64,000 nt of DNA from Rhodanobacter sp. B04 (GCF_002001125.1 NZ_MUNV01000026.1:310001-374000), one strand, 5' to 3'. Positions 32,418 to 41,678 are shown, numbered from the stretch's first letter. Made by a program: numbers and translations. The notes: generated by a model from the letters alone, not told the origin.

Positions 32418-35400
32418 ATGAGTTCCCCCGCCAAGCACGTCCCCGCCGGCGCCATGCAGGCTGAAGCCACGCCGCTGCGCTTCGTCACCGCCGCCAGCTT
32501 GTTCGATGGCCACGATGCGGCGATCAACATCATGCGCCGCATCATCCAGTCGCAGGGCGCGGAGGTGATCCACCTCGGTCACAACCGCTCGGTGGAAGAC
32601 GTGGTGCGCGCCGCGCTGCAGGAAGATGCCGACGCGATCGCGCTGTCGTCCTACCAGGGTGGCCACGTCGAGTACTTCAAGTACATGGTCGACATGCTGC
32701 GCGAGCGCGGCGCCGGCCATATCCGCGTGTTCGGCGGCGGCGGCGGCACCATCACGCCGGAAGAGATCAAGGAGCTGCAGGCCTACGGCGTCGAGCGCAT
32801 CTACCACCCGAACGACGGCATGAAGCTCGGCCTCACCGAGATGATCGAGGACGTGATGCAGCGCGCCGGTTCCGCCGCGACGAAGCGCGCCGAGTCCGAA
32901 ACCAGCACCGTGCCGAAAGTCGACATCGACGACGAGATCTCGATTGGCCATATGCTCTCGGCGATCGAGGAAGGCAAGCTCAGCGCCGCCGAGCTCGAAC
33001 ACCAGCGCAAGCAGTGGAAGCTCGCCGGCAAGCACACGCCCGTGCTCGGCCTCACCGGCACCGGCGGCGCCGGCAAGTCGTCGGTGGTGGACGAGCTGCT
33101 GCTGCGCTTCCTGCACGCGTTCCCGCAGATGCGCATCGCCGTGCTCGCAGTCGATCCCACGCGTCGCCGTTCGGGTGGCGCGCTGCTCGGCGACCGCATC
33201 CGCATGAACTCGTTGCGCAGCCATCGCGTCTACATGCGCTCGATGGCCACGCGTCGCCAGCACGCCGCCACCAGCATCGTGCTGCACGACTGCATCGATT
33301 TCCTGAAGAGCCAGCCGTACGACCTCGTCATCGTCGAGACCGCTGGCATCGGCCAGAGCGATTCGGAGATCGTCGACCTGGTCGATTTCCCGGTCTACGT
33401 GATGACCAGCGAATACGGCGCGGCCAGCCAGCTCGAAAAGATCGACATGATCGACTTCGCCGAGCTCGTCGTGCTCAACAAGTTCGACAAGCGCGGCGCC
33501 GAAGACGCGCTGCGCGACGTGCGCAAGCAGTGGAAGCGCAACCGCACCGCCTTCTCGCTGAAAGACGAAGACGTGCCGGTGTATCCCACCATCGCCAGCC
33601 AGTTCAACGATCCGGGCGTCACCTGGATGTTCTCGAACCTGTGCCGCCTGATGCGCGACAAGCTCAAGCTGCCGGAAGAGAAATGGTCGCCGCAGCTCGA
33701 CACCACGCTGAAGTCGCCGCGCGCCACCGTGCTGATCCCCGGCAGCCGCGTGCGCTACCTCGCCGAGATCGCCGAGCAGGGCCGCAGCATCAACAGCGGT
33801 ATCGAGCACCAGGCTGAGTACGCCAGCAAGGCGCAGCACTACTACGAGGCGCTGAGGGAACTGGGCGACGACAAGCTGCCACGTCCGCTGGAGCTGTACA
33901 GCAGCGCGGATCTGCACGCTACCTCGCTCCACCCTGTGGGAGCGACTTCAGTCGCGACCGGGCAGGGCGAAAGCGTCGCGGCTGAAGCCGCTCCCACAGA
34001 AAAGCATATGGTCGATCGCTCCCTGCTGCTCCTCCGCCAACGCTACAACGCCGCCCTGAAAGAACTCAGCCACGAAGCCATCCACCAGCTACGCGAGTGG
34101 CCGGCGCTGTACAAGTCGGTTACCGCCGACGTCAACGAATACAAGGTGCGCGACAAGGTCATCCGCGTCGAGAACTACCGCGACTCGCTCAGCCACCAGA
34201 AGATTCCGAAGGTGGCGCCGCCGAAGTCGAAGGACTGGGGCGAGCTGGTCAGCTTCCTCGGTCGCGAGAACCTGCCGGGCCATTACCCGTACACCGGTGG
34301 CGTGTATCCGTACCGCCGCAGCGGTGAGGATCCCACGCGCATGTTCGCGGGTGAAGGCACGCCCGAGCGCACCAACCGCCGCTTCCATTACCTCAGCCAG
34401 GGCGGTGCCGCCACGCGCCTGTCCACCGCGTTCGACTCGGTCACGCTGTATGGCGAGGACCCCGCGCCGCGCCCGGACATCTTCGGCAAGATCGGCAACT
34501 CCGGCGTCAACATCGCCACCCTGGACGACATGAAGAAGCTGTACTCCGGCTTCGACCTCAGCGCGCCCAGCACCTCCGTCTCCATGACCATCAATGGCCC
34601 CGCGCCGATGATCCTGGCGATGTTCATGAACACCGCGATCGACCAGAACGTCGAGAAGTACCTGCGCGCAGACGAGACCCGCTGGGCCGCCGCCGAAAAG
34701 AAGATCGCGGCGATCTACAAAAACGTGCAGCGCCCGCAGTACCACGGCGAACTGCCCAAGGGTAACGAAGGGCTGGGCCTGGGCCTGCTTGGCGTCTCCG
34801 GCGACGAGCTGGTGGATGCGGAGACCTACGCGCGCATCAAGACGGAAACCCTGCAGGCGGTGCGCGGCACCGTACAGGCCGACATCTTCAAGGAAGACCA
34901 GGCGCAGAACACCTGCATCTTCAGCACCGAATTCGCGCTGCGCATGATGGGCGACATCCAGCAGTACTTCGTCGACAACAAGGTGCGCAACTTCTACTCG
35001 GTGTCGATCTCCGGTTATCACATCGCCGAAGCCGGCGCGAACCCGATCAGCCAGCTCGCCTTCACCCTCAGCAACGGCTTCACCATCGTCGAGTACTACC
35101 TCGCGCGCGGCATGAGCGTGGACGACTTCGCGCCCAACCTCAGCTTCTTCTTCTCCAACGGCATGGACCCGGAGTACACCGTCATCGGCCGCGTCGCCCG
35201 CCGCATCTGGGCGCGCGCCATGCGCGAGCGCTACGGCGCCAGCAGCCGCAGCCAGATGATGAAGTACCACATCCAGACCTCCGGCCGTTCGCTGCACGCG
35301 CAGGAGATCCAGTTCAACGACATCCGCACCACGCTGCAGGCGATGTACGCGCTGTTCGACAACTGCAATTCACTGCACACCAACGCTTACGATGAAGCGA

Positions 35401-35966
35401 TCACCACGCCTACCGAGGAGAGCGTGCGCCGCGCGGTGGCGATCCAGATGATCATCAACAAGGAGCTTGGCCTCAACTTCAACGAGAACCCGTGGCAGGG
35501 GAGCTACGTGGTCGACACGCTGACTGACCTGGTCGAGGAGGCGGTGTACAAGGAGTTCGAGGCGATCAGTGAGCGGGGCGGGGTGCTTGGGGCGATGGAT
35601 ACGATGTATCAGCGTGGGAAGATTCAGGAAGAGTCGATGTATTACGAGCACAAGAAGCATGATGGGTCGTTGCCGCTGATCGGGGTCAACACGTTCCTGC
35701 CGAAGGATCATGGTGGGGAGATTGCTACCGAGATCGAGTTGATTCGCTCCACCGAAGAAGAGAAGGGGCAGCAGATCGCCAATGTGAAGCGCTATGGGGA
35801 GGCGCGGAATGCGCTGGCCTCAGACAGCCTCAAGGTGCTGCAGGTGACGGCGCGCGATCGGCGCAATGTGTTCGAGCAGCTGATCGAGGCGGTGAAGTAC
35901 AACTCGCTGGGGCAGATTTCGCATGCGTTGTATGACGTGGGCGGCGAATACCGTCGCAATATGTAG
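32418..35966 (+). CDS. icmF: Fused isobutyryl-CoA mutase/methylmalonyl-CoA mutase-type protein (IcmF-like)
   Basis: Adenosylcobalamin-dependent acyl-CoA mutase fused to its G-protein chaperone, 1182 residues. Order: B12-binding domain ([13 protein letters not shown]... with the [12 protein letters not shown] and [12 protein letters not shown] segments), MeaB-like GTPase ([54 protein letters not shown]) and a C-terminal mutase barrel ([39 protein letters not shown]). The Phe in RMFAGEG is where methylmalonyl-CoA mutase has Tyr, which favours an isobutyryl-CoA-type substrate. ATG 32418 follows GGAG. A REP pair adds 22 in-frame codons (33934-33999) in the linker. Confidence 0.92.
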   Translation: MSSPAKHVPAGAMQAEATPLRFVTAASLFDGHDAAINIMRRIIQSQGAEVIHLGHNRSVEDVVRAALQEDADAIALSSYQGGHVEYFKYMVDMLRERGAGHIRVFGGGGGTITPEEIKELQAYGVERIYHPNDGMKLGLTEMIEDVMQRAGSAATKRAESETSTVPKVDIDDEISIGHMLSAIEEGKLSAAELEHQRKQWKLAGKHTPVLGLTGTGGAGKSSVVDELLLRFLHAFPQMRIAVLAVDPTRRRSGGALLGDRIRMNSLRSHRVYMRSMATRRQHAATSIVLHDCIDFLKSQPYDLVIVETAGIGQSDSEIVDLVDFPVYVMTSEYGAASQLEKIDMIDFAELVVLNKFDKRGAEDALRDVRKQWKRNRTAFSLKDEDVPVYPTIASQFNDPGVTWMFSNLCRLMRDKLKLPEEKWSPQLDTTLKSPRATVLIPGSRVRYLAEIAEQGRSINSGIEHQAEYASKAQHYYEALRELGDDKLPRPLELYSSADLHATSLHPVGATSVATGQGESVAAEAAPTEKHMVDRSLLLLRQRYNAALKELSHEAIHQLREWPALYKSVTADVNEYKVRDKVIRVENYRDSLSHQKIPKVAPPKSKDWGELVSFLGRENLPGHYPYTGGVYPYRRSGEDPTRMFAGEGTPERTNRRFHYLSQGGAATRLSTAFDSVTLYGEDPAPRPDIFGKIGNSGVNIATLDDMKKLYSGFDLSAPSTSVSMTINGPAPMILAMFMNTAIDQNVEKYLRADETRWAAAEKKIAAIYKNVQRPQYHGELPKGNEGLGLGLLGVSGDELVDAETYARIKTETLQAVRGTVQADIFKEDQAQNTCIFSTEFALRMMGDIQQYFVDNKVRNFYSVSISGYHIAEAGANPISQLAFTLSNGFTIVEYYLARGMSVDDFAPNLSFFFSNGMDPEYTVIGRVARRIWARAMRERYGASSRSQMMKYHIQTSGRSLHAQEIQFNDIRTTLQAMYALFDNCNSLHTNAYDEAITTPTEESVRRAVAIQMIINKELGLNFNENPWQGSYVVDTLTDLVEEAVYKEFEAISERGGVLGAMDTMYQRGKIQEESMYYEHKKHDGSLPLIGVNTFLPKDHGGEIATEIELIRSTEEEKGQQIANVKRYGEARNALASDSLKVLQVTARDRRNVFEQLIEAVKYNSLGQISHALYDVGGEYRRNM
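33934..33999. repeat. REP pair (BIME) inserted in frame inside icmF
   Basis: Two inverted imperfect copies of a GTGGGAGCGACTTCAGTCGC-type REP (33934-33958 and 33975-33999) form a 66-bp hairpin-capable unit within coding sequence. It is an exact multiple of three without stops and encodes [24 protein letters not shown] residues. This REP type is normally intergenic in Pseudomonas and Xanthomonadales. Confidence 0.88.
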
Positions 35967-35968
35967 CC

Positions 35969-36288
35969 AGGTCCCGCCTGGTCGAGCAGAGACATCCGCG
36001 CGCTGTTGCGCGCGCAGCGTGGCCGGCTCAACATGCAGGAAGTGCAGGGCTACTCCGCGCTGTTCGATCGCCAGGGGATGCTGGATGAACTGTTCGCCGA
36101 AATCGCCAACTTCAAAGCGTGAAGTTGGCCGCGAGCCGCTGGCCGGTAGCGATGTGCTGGACGCCGTGCAGGCGGGCAGAGGCGATCTGTCGGATTGGGT
36201 GGAGTTGATGGAGGCGGTGGAGGCGTTCTGCCCGGTGTGGCCGAAGGGGAAACACCCGATGGCGGAGCAGTTCGAGTTCAAGCTTTGA
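35969..36288 (+). pseudogene. Decayed remnant of an unidentified gene after icmF
   Basis: The first part reads well in one frame (IRALLRAQRGRLNMQEVQGY and onward to IANFKA, stop at 36120-36122) and the second continues in the next frame (GREPLAGSDVLDAVQAG to a terminal FEFKL, stop at 36286-36288). This looks like a small gene with a frameshift and lost 5' end. I do not recognise the family. It ends 20 bp before the first REP copy that borders the defence-like operon. Confidence 0.4.
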
Positions 36289-36307
36289 AGAACACAAAGG
36301 GCGGGAT

Positions 36308-36325
36308 TTAACTTCCTCCGTCCCG
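36308..36325. repeat. REP core, left border of the ATPase-TOPRIM/HEPN operon
   Basis: TTAACTTCCTCCGTCCCG, identical on the opposite strand to 39246-39263 and to the copies around the RAYT gene (40197, 41024). It marks the left side of the AT-richer operon. Confidence 0.85.
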
Positions 36326-36442
36326 TTTTTCGGAGTGGTGCGACCGCCCGCACTCGAGCATCTGCGAAAGGTGCGATGGCTTCGTGTTGGACGATATCGC
36401 TTAATTTGCCGGTTTATTTGCGGGAATCCAGGGAGAACAGGC

Positions 36443-37964
36443 ATGCAGAGCTACAAAAGTCAGATCCGATCCAGCACCATTAATGGCTTGAAAGACAAGG
36501 TTTCCCGGAAAAACTACGGGAAATACCTTTTGAAAGTCAATCTAGCCAATCTCCGTGCACTCAAAGGCCAAATCGTAACTTTTGACTTTCCGGTTACGGC
36601 CATCATTGGGCCTAATGGTGGCGGCAAAACGACCATATTGGGGGGCTGCTGCGACCGCATACGCGTCGGTAAAGCCACGCCAGTTCTTCTCCAAGAGCGG
36701 CAAGTTTGACGAGAGCATGTCTGACTGGAGAATTGAGTACGAACTAATAGACCGAAACATCAGTCGAAGTGACACAGTTCGGCGCACTGCTGCTTTTCAC
36801 AAGAGCAAATGGTCGCGCGACGCGGTGGAAAGGACGACAGTTGTACTGGGTGTGTCTCGAACTGTCCCTGCGAACGAGCGAAAGGAACTTCAGAAATGTG
36901 CATCCGGAACTTTCACGGTTTCAGCAGATAAAGTGGGTGCAATTCAACAGCCGGTCGCTGATGCGGTGCAAAAAATTCTCGGCAAGAGTATTGCCGAATA
37001 CTCACAAATCAGGATTGATTTGACAGGTCGCGTATCCCTACTTACAGGGGCAACAGACGATGGAACAAAATACTCTGAATTTCATTTCGGCGCGGGCGAA
37101 TCAAGCATCATTCGAATGGTGATGGAGATCGAAGTTGCGCCAGAGAACAGTCTTGTTTTGATCGAAGAAATCGAGAATGGTCTGCACCCGGTAGCTACAG
37201 TACGGCTCGTTGAGTATTTGATCGAGGTGGCGGATCGGAAAGCGATCCAAACAATTTTTACAACCCATTCTAATGACGCCCTGCTGCCGCTTCCTCCTGA
37301 GGCAATATGGGCGTCTATCAATGGCAACGTATTTCAAGGCAAGCTTGACATTTCATCTCTTCGAGCTATTACAGGCCAGATCGAGGCGCAATTAGCGGTG
37401 TTTTGTGAAGACGACTTCGCCGCAGCGTGGATCAGGTCGATGCTACGAGCCCGTGCCAACATCCAGATTGAGCAGATCGAAGTGCACGCAATGGCCGGTG
37501 ACGGGACTGCCGTGACGATCAACCGGCATCACAACCTAAATCCTGCGACGCGCTTTCCTTCTGTCTGCATCATTGATGGTGACTCTCGGCAGGACGAAAG
37601 CGGGCCGAACAAGGTATATCGGTTGCCTGGCGAGTGCCCTGAAGCTTACGTCTTCGATCGCGTACTTGAGGCCGAAAGTACGAGCGCTCGACTCGCGATT
37701 CGGCTGAGCCAGCCCTTCGCGGAGGCTTCCCTGCTCATTGAACGACTGCGGGAAATCCGCAGGACCAACCGCGATCCGCATGTACTTTTCAGTCAGGTTG
37801 GAGAGGTGCTTGGCTTCATACCCATAGAATCTGTCCAAGAGGCTTTCTTTACAACGTGGGGCGAGGCTTATCCTGACGAAGCCAGCGAAGTAACGAACAA
37901 TATTTGCGCTCTTCTACCAGCTGAGGTTGTCGATTTTCCGGGCGGATTAAAGGAGCACAAATGA
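36443..37964 (+). pseudogene. OLD-like AAA ATPase with TOPRIM domain, frameshifted in a G run
   Basis: Putative defence ATPase-nuclease. Frame 1 starts at ATG 36443 after AGGGAGA and contains Walker A GPNGGGKTT (36608-36634). A run of six G (36640-36645) then shifts the frame; with five G the reading would continue TTILGAAATAYASVKPRQFF in the downstream frame to 37964. That part has a signature-like FGAGESSI, Walker B LVLIEEIENGLHP (about 37152-37190), TTHS (37261), then a TOPRIM domain (FCEDDFAAAWIRSML; IIDGDS at 37572). Restored length is about 506 residues. Codon use is AT-richer than its surroundings. Either a true frameshift, a phase-variable switch or an assembly error. The stop overlaps the next gene's ATG. 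Confidence 0.75.
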
Positions 37965-39169
37965 CTAGTGGACTGGTGCCTATGCCCAACGCCGATTTAG
38001 TTCAGGCATCGGATGTTCCTGCCCTTCTAACGCAAATTAGGCCGGCATGGAGAGCGAAGAACCTCATAAGTCGAGTGCATGTACTGCTAAGCGTTGATCC
38101 GAGTAGCGCTTGCCAGCGTCTCTTCAACGCCGCAATTCATGACTTGAGAGAGAAGGTCACCGTCATCGGTGTAGATCTAGCAAGCGAAGCAGCGAAGCAA
38201 GGCTCGCTACCGCCGATCAGCAAGCCTAATGACATAGAAAACTACTCGACTGCAAAGCTTATTGACTTAGCCTACGGTATTGGCCTTTTGTCGCGACCAG
38301 AGTGGCGTCGTCTCCATCGTTGTTACGAAATCCGACGCGATTTGGAGCATGAAGACAATGAATATGAAGCTGGCCTTGAGGACTGCGTATACATATTCAA
38401 GACCTGCATTGAGGCTGTCCTCTCACGGGATCCTATCCACGTGCTGCGTGTTACGGAGGTAAAGCAGATAGTTGAAAGCTCTACCGCTGTCGCACCTTCT
38501 AATGAGCTTCTTGATGACTACAGAATGGCCCCGCACCCGAGGCAGGAGGAGATTCTTAAGTTCCTCACGTCTGTGGCGCTTGATAGATCACAGTCGGACC
38601 TCGTGCAGCAGAATGCTTATGCCATGATCATGGCGTTTGAGGCAGCTACAGCTGATCCCGTTAAACTTAGCATCGCCGGATTTCTTCAATCACGTATTGG
38701 GCGCGGTGGCATCGACAAGCGCACCGCTAGAGTGGCTCATGCGCTCGGCGCCTTTCCCTACCTTCGGCAGGCACAGCGCGCTGACTTCTTTAATCTGCAG
38801 TTCGCTCAAATGGAGCAGATCGGATATCACTGGACAGAATTCAATCAGCATGGCGAGCTGCTTCGCAGCTTCAAGGAATACGGAGCATTCGCACACTGTC
38901 CGCCGGAGCCTAGACAACGTATCCTCAAATGGCTTGTCCTTCTCTATGTCGGGGAGGCTGGCGGAAGAACTAGCTACGGCAATGTGAGGAATGTGTTCTA
39001 TAGCAACAGCGGGGCACCTATTGCCGCAGAAATCATTAGCGAGCATGCGGTTACCGTTCGCGATGATCTCGTAGCCCTTCGCTCAGATTCTGATGTGGCG
39101 CGCCGGCTAAATAACACGCACCTTGCGAGACGTTATGAGTCTTTAATTGATCTTCTCGTCGAGGATTGA
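37961..39169 (+). CDS. HEPN-like partner protein of the ATPase-TOPRIM gene
   Basis: Unknown 402-residue, mostly helical cytoplasmic protein, coupled to the ATPase gene by a 4-bp ATGA overlap. Residues about 35-155 look like a HEPN domain: a helix with SACQRLFNAAIHDLREKV, then LIDLAYGIGLLSRPEW and the motif YEIRRDLEHEDNEYEAGLED, where Arg125 and His130 form an Rx4H ribonuclease-type motif. The C-terminal 240 residues match no family I know. By analogy with ATPase-HEPN defence modules, it may be an RNase effector held in check or triggered by the ATPase. That role is inferred. Confidence 0.6.
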   Translation: MTSGLVPMPNADLVQASDVPALLTQIRPAWRAKNLISRVHVLLSVDPSSACQRLFNAAIHDLREKVTVIGVDLASEAAKQGSLPPISKPNDIENYSTAKLIDLAYGIGLLSRPEWRRLHRCYEIRRDLEHEDNEYEAGLEDCVYIFKTCIEAVLSRDPIHVLRVTEVKQIVESSTAVAPSNELLDDYRMAPHPRQEEILKFLTSVALDRSQSDLVQQNAYAMIMAFEAATADPVKLSIAGFLQSRIGRGGIDKRTARVAHALGAFPYLRQAQRADFFNLQFAQMEQIGYHWTEFNQHGELLRSFKEYGAFAHCPPEPRQRILKWLVLLYVGEAGGRTSYGNVRNVFYSNSGAPIAAEIISEHAVTVRDDLVALRSDSDVARRLNNTHLARRYESLIDLLVED

Positions 39170-39245
39170 ACGCAACAAGTAGGTTTTCCGGTCCACCAGT
39201 GAGGATTTGTAGCGGCCTCCCCACAATGAAAAACAGAGACGAAAC

Positions 39246-39263
39246 CGGGACGGAGGAAGTTAA
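39246..39263. repeat. REP core, right border of the ATPase-TOPRIM/HEPN operon
   Basis: CGGGACGGAGGAAGTTAA, the exact reverse complement of 36308-36325. It is followed by a scrap encoding the DKPES tail of the RAYT at 40210-40917, so it derives from the end of a RAYT unit. Confidence 0.85.
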
Positions 39264-39285
39264 ATGCTTTCGGGCTTGTCTTGGG

Positions 39286-39300
39286 AATAAAGGGGACGTG
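39286..39300. repeat. Second REP family core AATAAAGGGGACGTG
   Basis: A 15-bp word that recurs exactly at 46778-46792. Here it abuts the 3' end of the RAYT remnant, so it may be that transposase's own REP family. Confidence 0.55.
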
Positions 39301-39305
39301 GCTAA

Positions 39306-39594
39306 TTAAGCCTCGTCCTTCGCGCGAGTCAGCCTTGGCCGCCCACGCGGGCGGCACGTGGCAGGGCGTCCCAGGGTAGTTTCCACCATTCGCTGGAAGC
39401 GCTCATCGCCGAGCGCACGCTCCTGACGGGCATATGCGCGGAGGTGTTGCAGGTCATCCGGCGCGATGCCTGCGTCCAGCCATTGTCTGTAGGCGTGTGC
39501 GCGTTCAGCTTGGTCGTGTCCCATCGCGAGGTAGAGCGGGTGAGGTGTGATGAGCGGATCGCGTGCGCGGGCCAGGTGCGTGTGTACGCTAGGC
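39306..39594 (-). pseudogene. Truncated REP-associated tyrosine transposase (RAYT)
   Basis: C-terminal third of a Y1-type REP transposase, readable from HTHLARARDPLITPHPLYLAMG to its own stop at 39306. It aligns with residues from about 150 onwards of the intact copy at 40210-40917 (TPHPCFIEMG...AYRTWLEQGV), including the terminal GRPRxxRxGRPR segment, but is clearly diverged. The HUH/Tyr catalytic part is gone; the break lies exactly at the REP hairpin 39595-39669. Confidence 0.75.
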
Positions 39595-39669
39595 GGAAAC
39601 CGGGACGGAGGACGTTAAATGACATGGTTTTCGCGCACCATGGACTTAACGTCCTCCGTGCCGGTTTCC
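39595..39669. repeat. REP hairpin with 24-bp arms
   Basis: Arms 39595-39618 and 39646-39669 are inverted repeats with one mismatch and contain the variant core CGGGACGGAGGACGTTAA. The 27-base loop is itself partly palindromic around CCATGG/CATGG. It lies between the RAYT remnant and the small secreted-protein gene. Confidence 0.8.
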
Positions 39670-39736
39670 ATCCCGGTTTCAAAAATTTCTCTGACTGTTT
39701 CGCCGCGTTTCTACAAATTTAGTTGAAGGGGGAGCC

Positions 39737-40171
39737 ATGAAGGGATTGATTAGGATATTTTTGAGACTCTTTCTAGTGCTCGGCTCTACGCAGTGTCTGG
39801 CTCAAAAAGCAGATTACGAATTGATGCCCAAGAAGGTGCTCCTTCAGATGACGACTGTTAACGTTCTCATTCCACAAGCGCGTAGCCAGCAAGCGGACTT
39901 TCAATCCGCGATTGGCGAAGCTATGGCCAGCCGGGTTGCTAGTTGCGAATTGCGTCATTTGGAGGGCACCACTACTGATAGCGAAGCGAGAGTTCTCTAT
40001 TTCACTTGGGGTGCTGGTCAAAAGCGGGAGAAGGAAGAAGTGGTCGCCAAGTTTGGCAACGATGATTACACATCGGCAATAGCCAAATATGTCGATGCTG
40101 TGTCGGATTGTTTGGAGGAGACGATTCTTCTTAAGAAGAAACTGTTGGAGATTGCGCAAGCTAGTCCGTAA
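39737..40171 (+). CDS. Small secreted protein of unknown function
   Basis: Exported protein of 144 residues. The start follows a strong AGGGGGAG site, and MKGLIRIFLRLFLVLGSTQCLAQ is a signal peptide. The mature part has two cysteines (SCELRH and SDCLEE) that could form a disulphide, and a helical C-terminus (SAIAKYVDAVSDCLEETILLKKKLLEIAQ). I recognise no family. It sits between a REP hairpin and the RAYT unit, so it may have been carried in with them. Confidence 0.65.
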   Translation: MKGLIRIFLRLFLVLGSTQCLAQKADYELMPKKVLLQMTTVNVLIPQARSQQADFQSAIGEAMASRVASCELRHLEGTTTDSEARVLYFTWGAGQKREKEEVVAKFGNDDYTSAIAKYVDAVSDCLEETILLKKKLLEIAQASP

Positions 40172-40196
40172 CCAACCGAACGGTGTTAAAACCTCA

Positions 40197-40213
40197 GGGA
40201 CGGAGGAAGTTAA
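40197..40213. repeat. REP core at the 3' end of the RAYT gene
   Basis: GGGACGGAGGAAGTTAA; the RAYT stop codon (40210-40212) lies inside it. With 41024-41041 it forms the inverted pair that flanks the transposase. Confidence 0.9.
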
Positions 40214-40917
40214 GTGCTTTCGGGCTTGTCTTCGTCTCGCCTCGGTCGCCCCGGCCGTCGCACGTTCACCGGGCGGCCCAAGGTCTTTTCCGCCATGGTC
40301 TGAAAGCGTTTGCTTCCAAAGGCGCGCTCCTGCTGCAGGTGCTGGCGAATGGCGATCAGCTCGTCTTTGCTCACGCCTTGCTCGAGCCACGTTCGATACG
40401 CTTCGGCGCGTGCCTGTGGCGTCGTCCCCATCTCGATGAAACAGGGGTGAGGTGTCACCAGTGAGTCTTCGCAAAGTGCCAGGTTGGCGTGCACGCTAGA
40501 CCAGTGGTGATGTTCGGGTCTCTCGACCATCGCGGCACGCACCGGATTGAGCTCGATATATCGATACGCGGTGAGCAGGTAGCGATCCGAGTCGACCAAG
40601 CAGGACTTGAAGCGTCCTTCCCACAGCGTTCCGCTGCGTCGATGGCGACGATTGAAGGCAGTGACGTAAGCCTGACCCAGTTGACGCATGGCCAGCGATA
40701 CTTTGCCAGAGGTGTCGGAGCTGACGAGCAGATGCACATGATTGCCCATCAGCACATAGGTGTGGATGCACAGGCCGTGTCTTGCTGCACTCTCGCCCAG
40801 CAGACGCAGATAGTGGCGGCGATCTTCGTCATCCAGAAAAATGGCGCAGCGATTGACGCCGCGCTGCGTGATGTGGAGCGGTATGCCGGGGATCTCCAGG
40901 CGAGCTTGGCGAGGCAT
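40210..40917 (-). CDS. REP-associated tyrosine transposase (RAYT, TnpA_REP/Y1 family)
   Basis: Single-strand DNA transposase of 235 residues that acts on REP palindromes. It shows the Y1 fold: PRQARLEIPGIPLHITQRG at the N-terminus, the HUH motif in YVLMGNHVHLLVS, and the catalytic-Tyr region with YRYIELNPVRAAMV, followed by a C-terminal tail rich in Arg and Pro (GRPVNVRRPGRPRRDEDKPEST). It is flanked by inverted copies of the GGGACGGAGGAAGTTAA REP; the right one lies 106 bp upstream of the start. Intact and probably the source of this REP family in the window. Confidence 0.93.
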   Translation of the reverse strand: MPRQARLEIPGIPLHITQRGVNRCAIFLDDEDRRHYLRLLGESAARHGLCIHTYVLMGNHVHLLVSSDTSGKVSLAMRQLGQAYVTAFNRRHRRSGTLWEGRFKSCLVDSDRYLLTAYRYIELNPVRAAMVERPEHHHWSSVHANLALCEDSLVTPHPCFIEMGTTPQARAEAYRTWLEQGVSKDELIAIRQHLQQERAFGSKRFQTMAEKTLGRPVNVRRPGRPRRDEDKPEST

Positions 40918-41023
40918 GGGCGAACCGAATCGTCGGGGGAACCCAGTGTCCGTGCGGTGAGTCGCGCGCGATATCGGGAATGCAGGGTGGGTCGCGTGGG
41001 CAATGGGCCGGTTTTCGTGTCGC

Positions 41024-41041
41024 TTAACTTCCTCCGTCCCG
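41024..41041. repeat. REP core upstream of the RAYT gene
   Basis: TTAACTTCCTCCGTCCCG, inverted relative to 40197-40213; closes the RAYT unit on its 5' side and immediately precedes the higBA promoter region. Confidence 0.9.
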
Positions 41042-41045
41042 GGTT

Positions 41046-41089
41046 CGTAACGTCTTGCGTTATATGACGGTTAGCGTTATGGTTTCTTC
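41046..41089 (+). promoter_or_regulatory. Promoter/operator region of higBA
   Basis: The interval has TTGCGT and TATATGA segments and repeated half-sites GTAACG...GCGTTAT...GCGTTAT (41046-41080). Such inverted/direct half-sites are expected for autorepression by the HigA antitoxin; the assignment is by position and pattern only. Confidence 0.45.
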
Positions 41090-41371
41090 GTGATCAGGAA
41101 CTTTGCCGACAAGGAAGCGGAAAAGATCTGGGGCGGCGTACCTTCCCGGCGACTGCCTGCCGACATCCAGTCCGTGTCCCGTCGCAAGCTACGCATGCTC
41201 GGCAATGCTTTCACGCTTGAGGATCTGCGAGTTCCGCCGGCCAACCGTCTTGAAGCGCTCAAGGGCAGTCGAAAAGGCCAGTACAGCATCCGCATCAACG
41301 ATCAATGGCGTATCTGCTTTCGCTGGGTCGACGGTGATGCTCACGACGTAGAGATCGTCGATTACCACTGA
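41090..41371 (+). CDS. higB: HigB/RelE-type toxin
   Basis: Type II toxin of 93 residues of the RelE/HigB mRNA-interferase family, expected to cleave ribosome-bound mRNA. Family motifs: MIRNFADKEAEKIW, SRRLPADIQSVSRRKLRML, the LRVPPANRLEALKGSRKGQYSIRINDQWRICFRW core with the conserved Arg and Trp residues. The start is a GTG. The antitoxin follows after 16 bp. Toxin-first order is typical of hig modules. Confidence 0.92.
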   Translation: MIRNFADKEAEKIWGGVPSRRLPADIQSVSRRKLRMLGNAFTLEDLRVPPANRLEALKGSRKGQYSIRINDQWRICFRWVDGDAHDVEIVDYH

Positions 41372-41387
41372 CGCAAACGAGTCAACC

Positions 41388-41678
41388 ATGAAGACGTTGC
41401 CCAACATCCATCCCGGTGAAATTTTGCTCGAGGAGTTCCTTACTCCCATGGGCATCAGCCAGAACGCGCTGGCGCGTGCCGCCGGCGTGCCGCCTCGTCG
41501 TATCAACGAGATCGTGCTCGGCAAGCGTGGCGTCACGGCGGATACAGCCGTGCGCCTCGCCGCTGCATTGGGCACCAGCGAGCGATTCTGGCTCGGCCTG
41601 CAGGCGGACTTCGATTTGGAAGAGGCGCATCGGGTGCTAGGCAAGACGGTCGAACAGATCGAGCGTATTGCGGCGTGA
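41388..41678 (+). CDS. higA: HigA antitoxin (XRE family)
   Basis: Antitoxin and autorepressor of 96 residues. MKTLPNIHPGEILLEEFLTPMGIS is the standard HigA opening, followed by a Cro/XRE helix-turn-helix (QNALARAAGVPPRRINEIVLGKRGVTADTAVRLAAALGTSERFWLGLQ). It neutralises HigB and represses the operon. Complete and probably active, next to the RAYT unit. Confidence 0.93.
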   Translation: MKTLPNIHPGEILLEEFLTPMGISQNALARAAGVPPRRINEIVLGKRGVTADTAVRLAAALGTSERFWLGLQADFDLEEAHRVLGKTVEQIERIAA

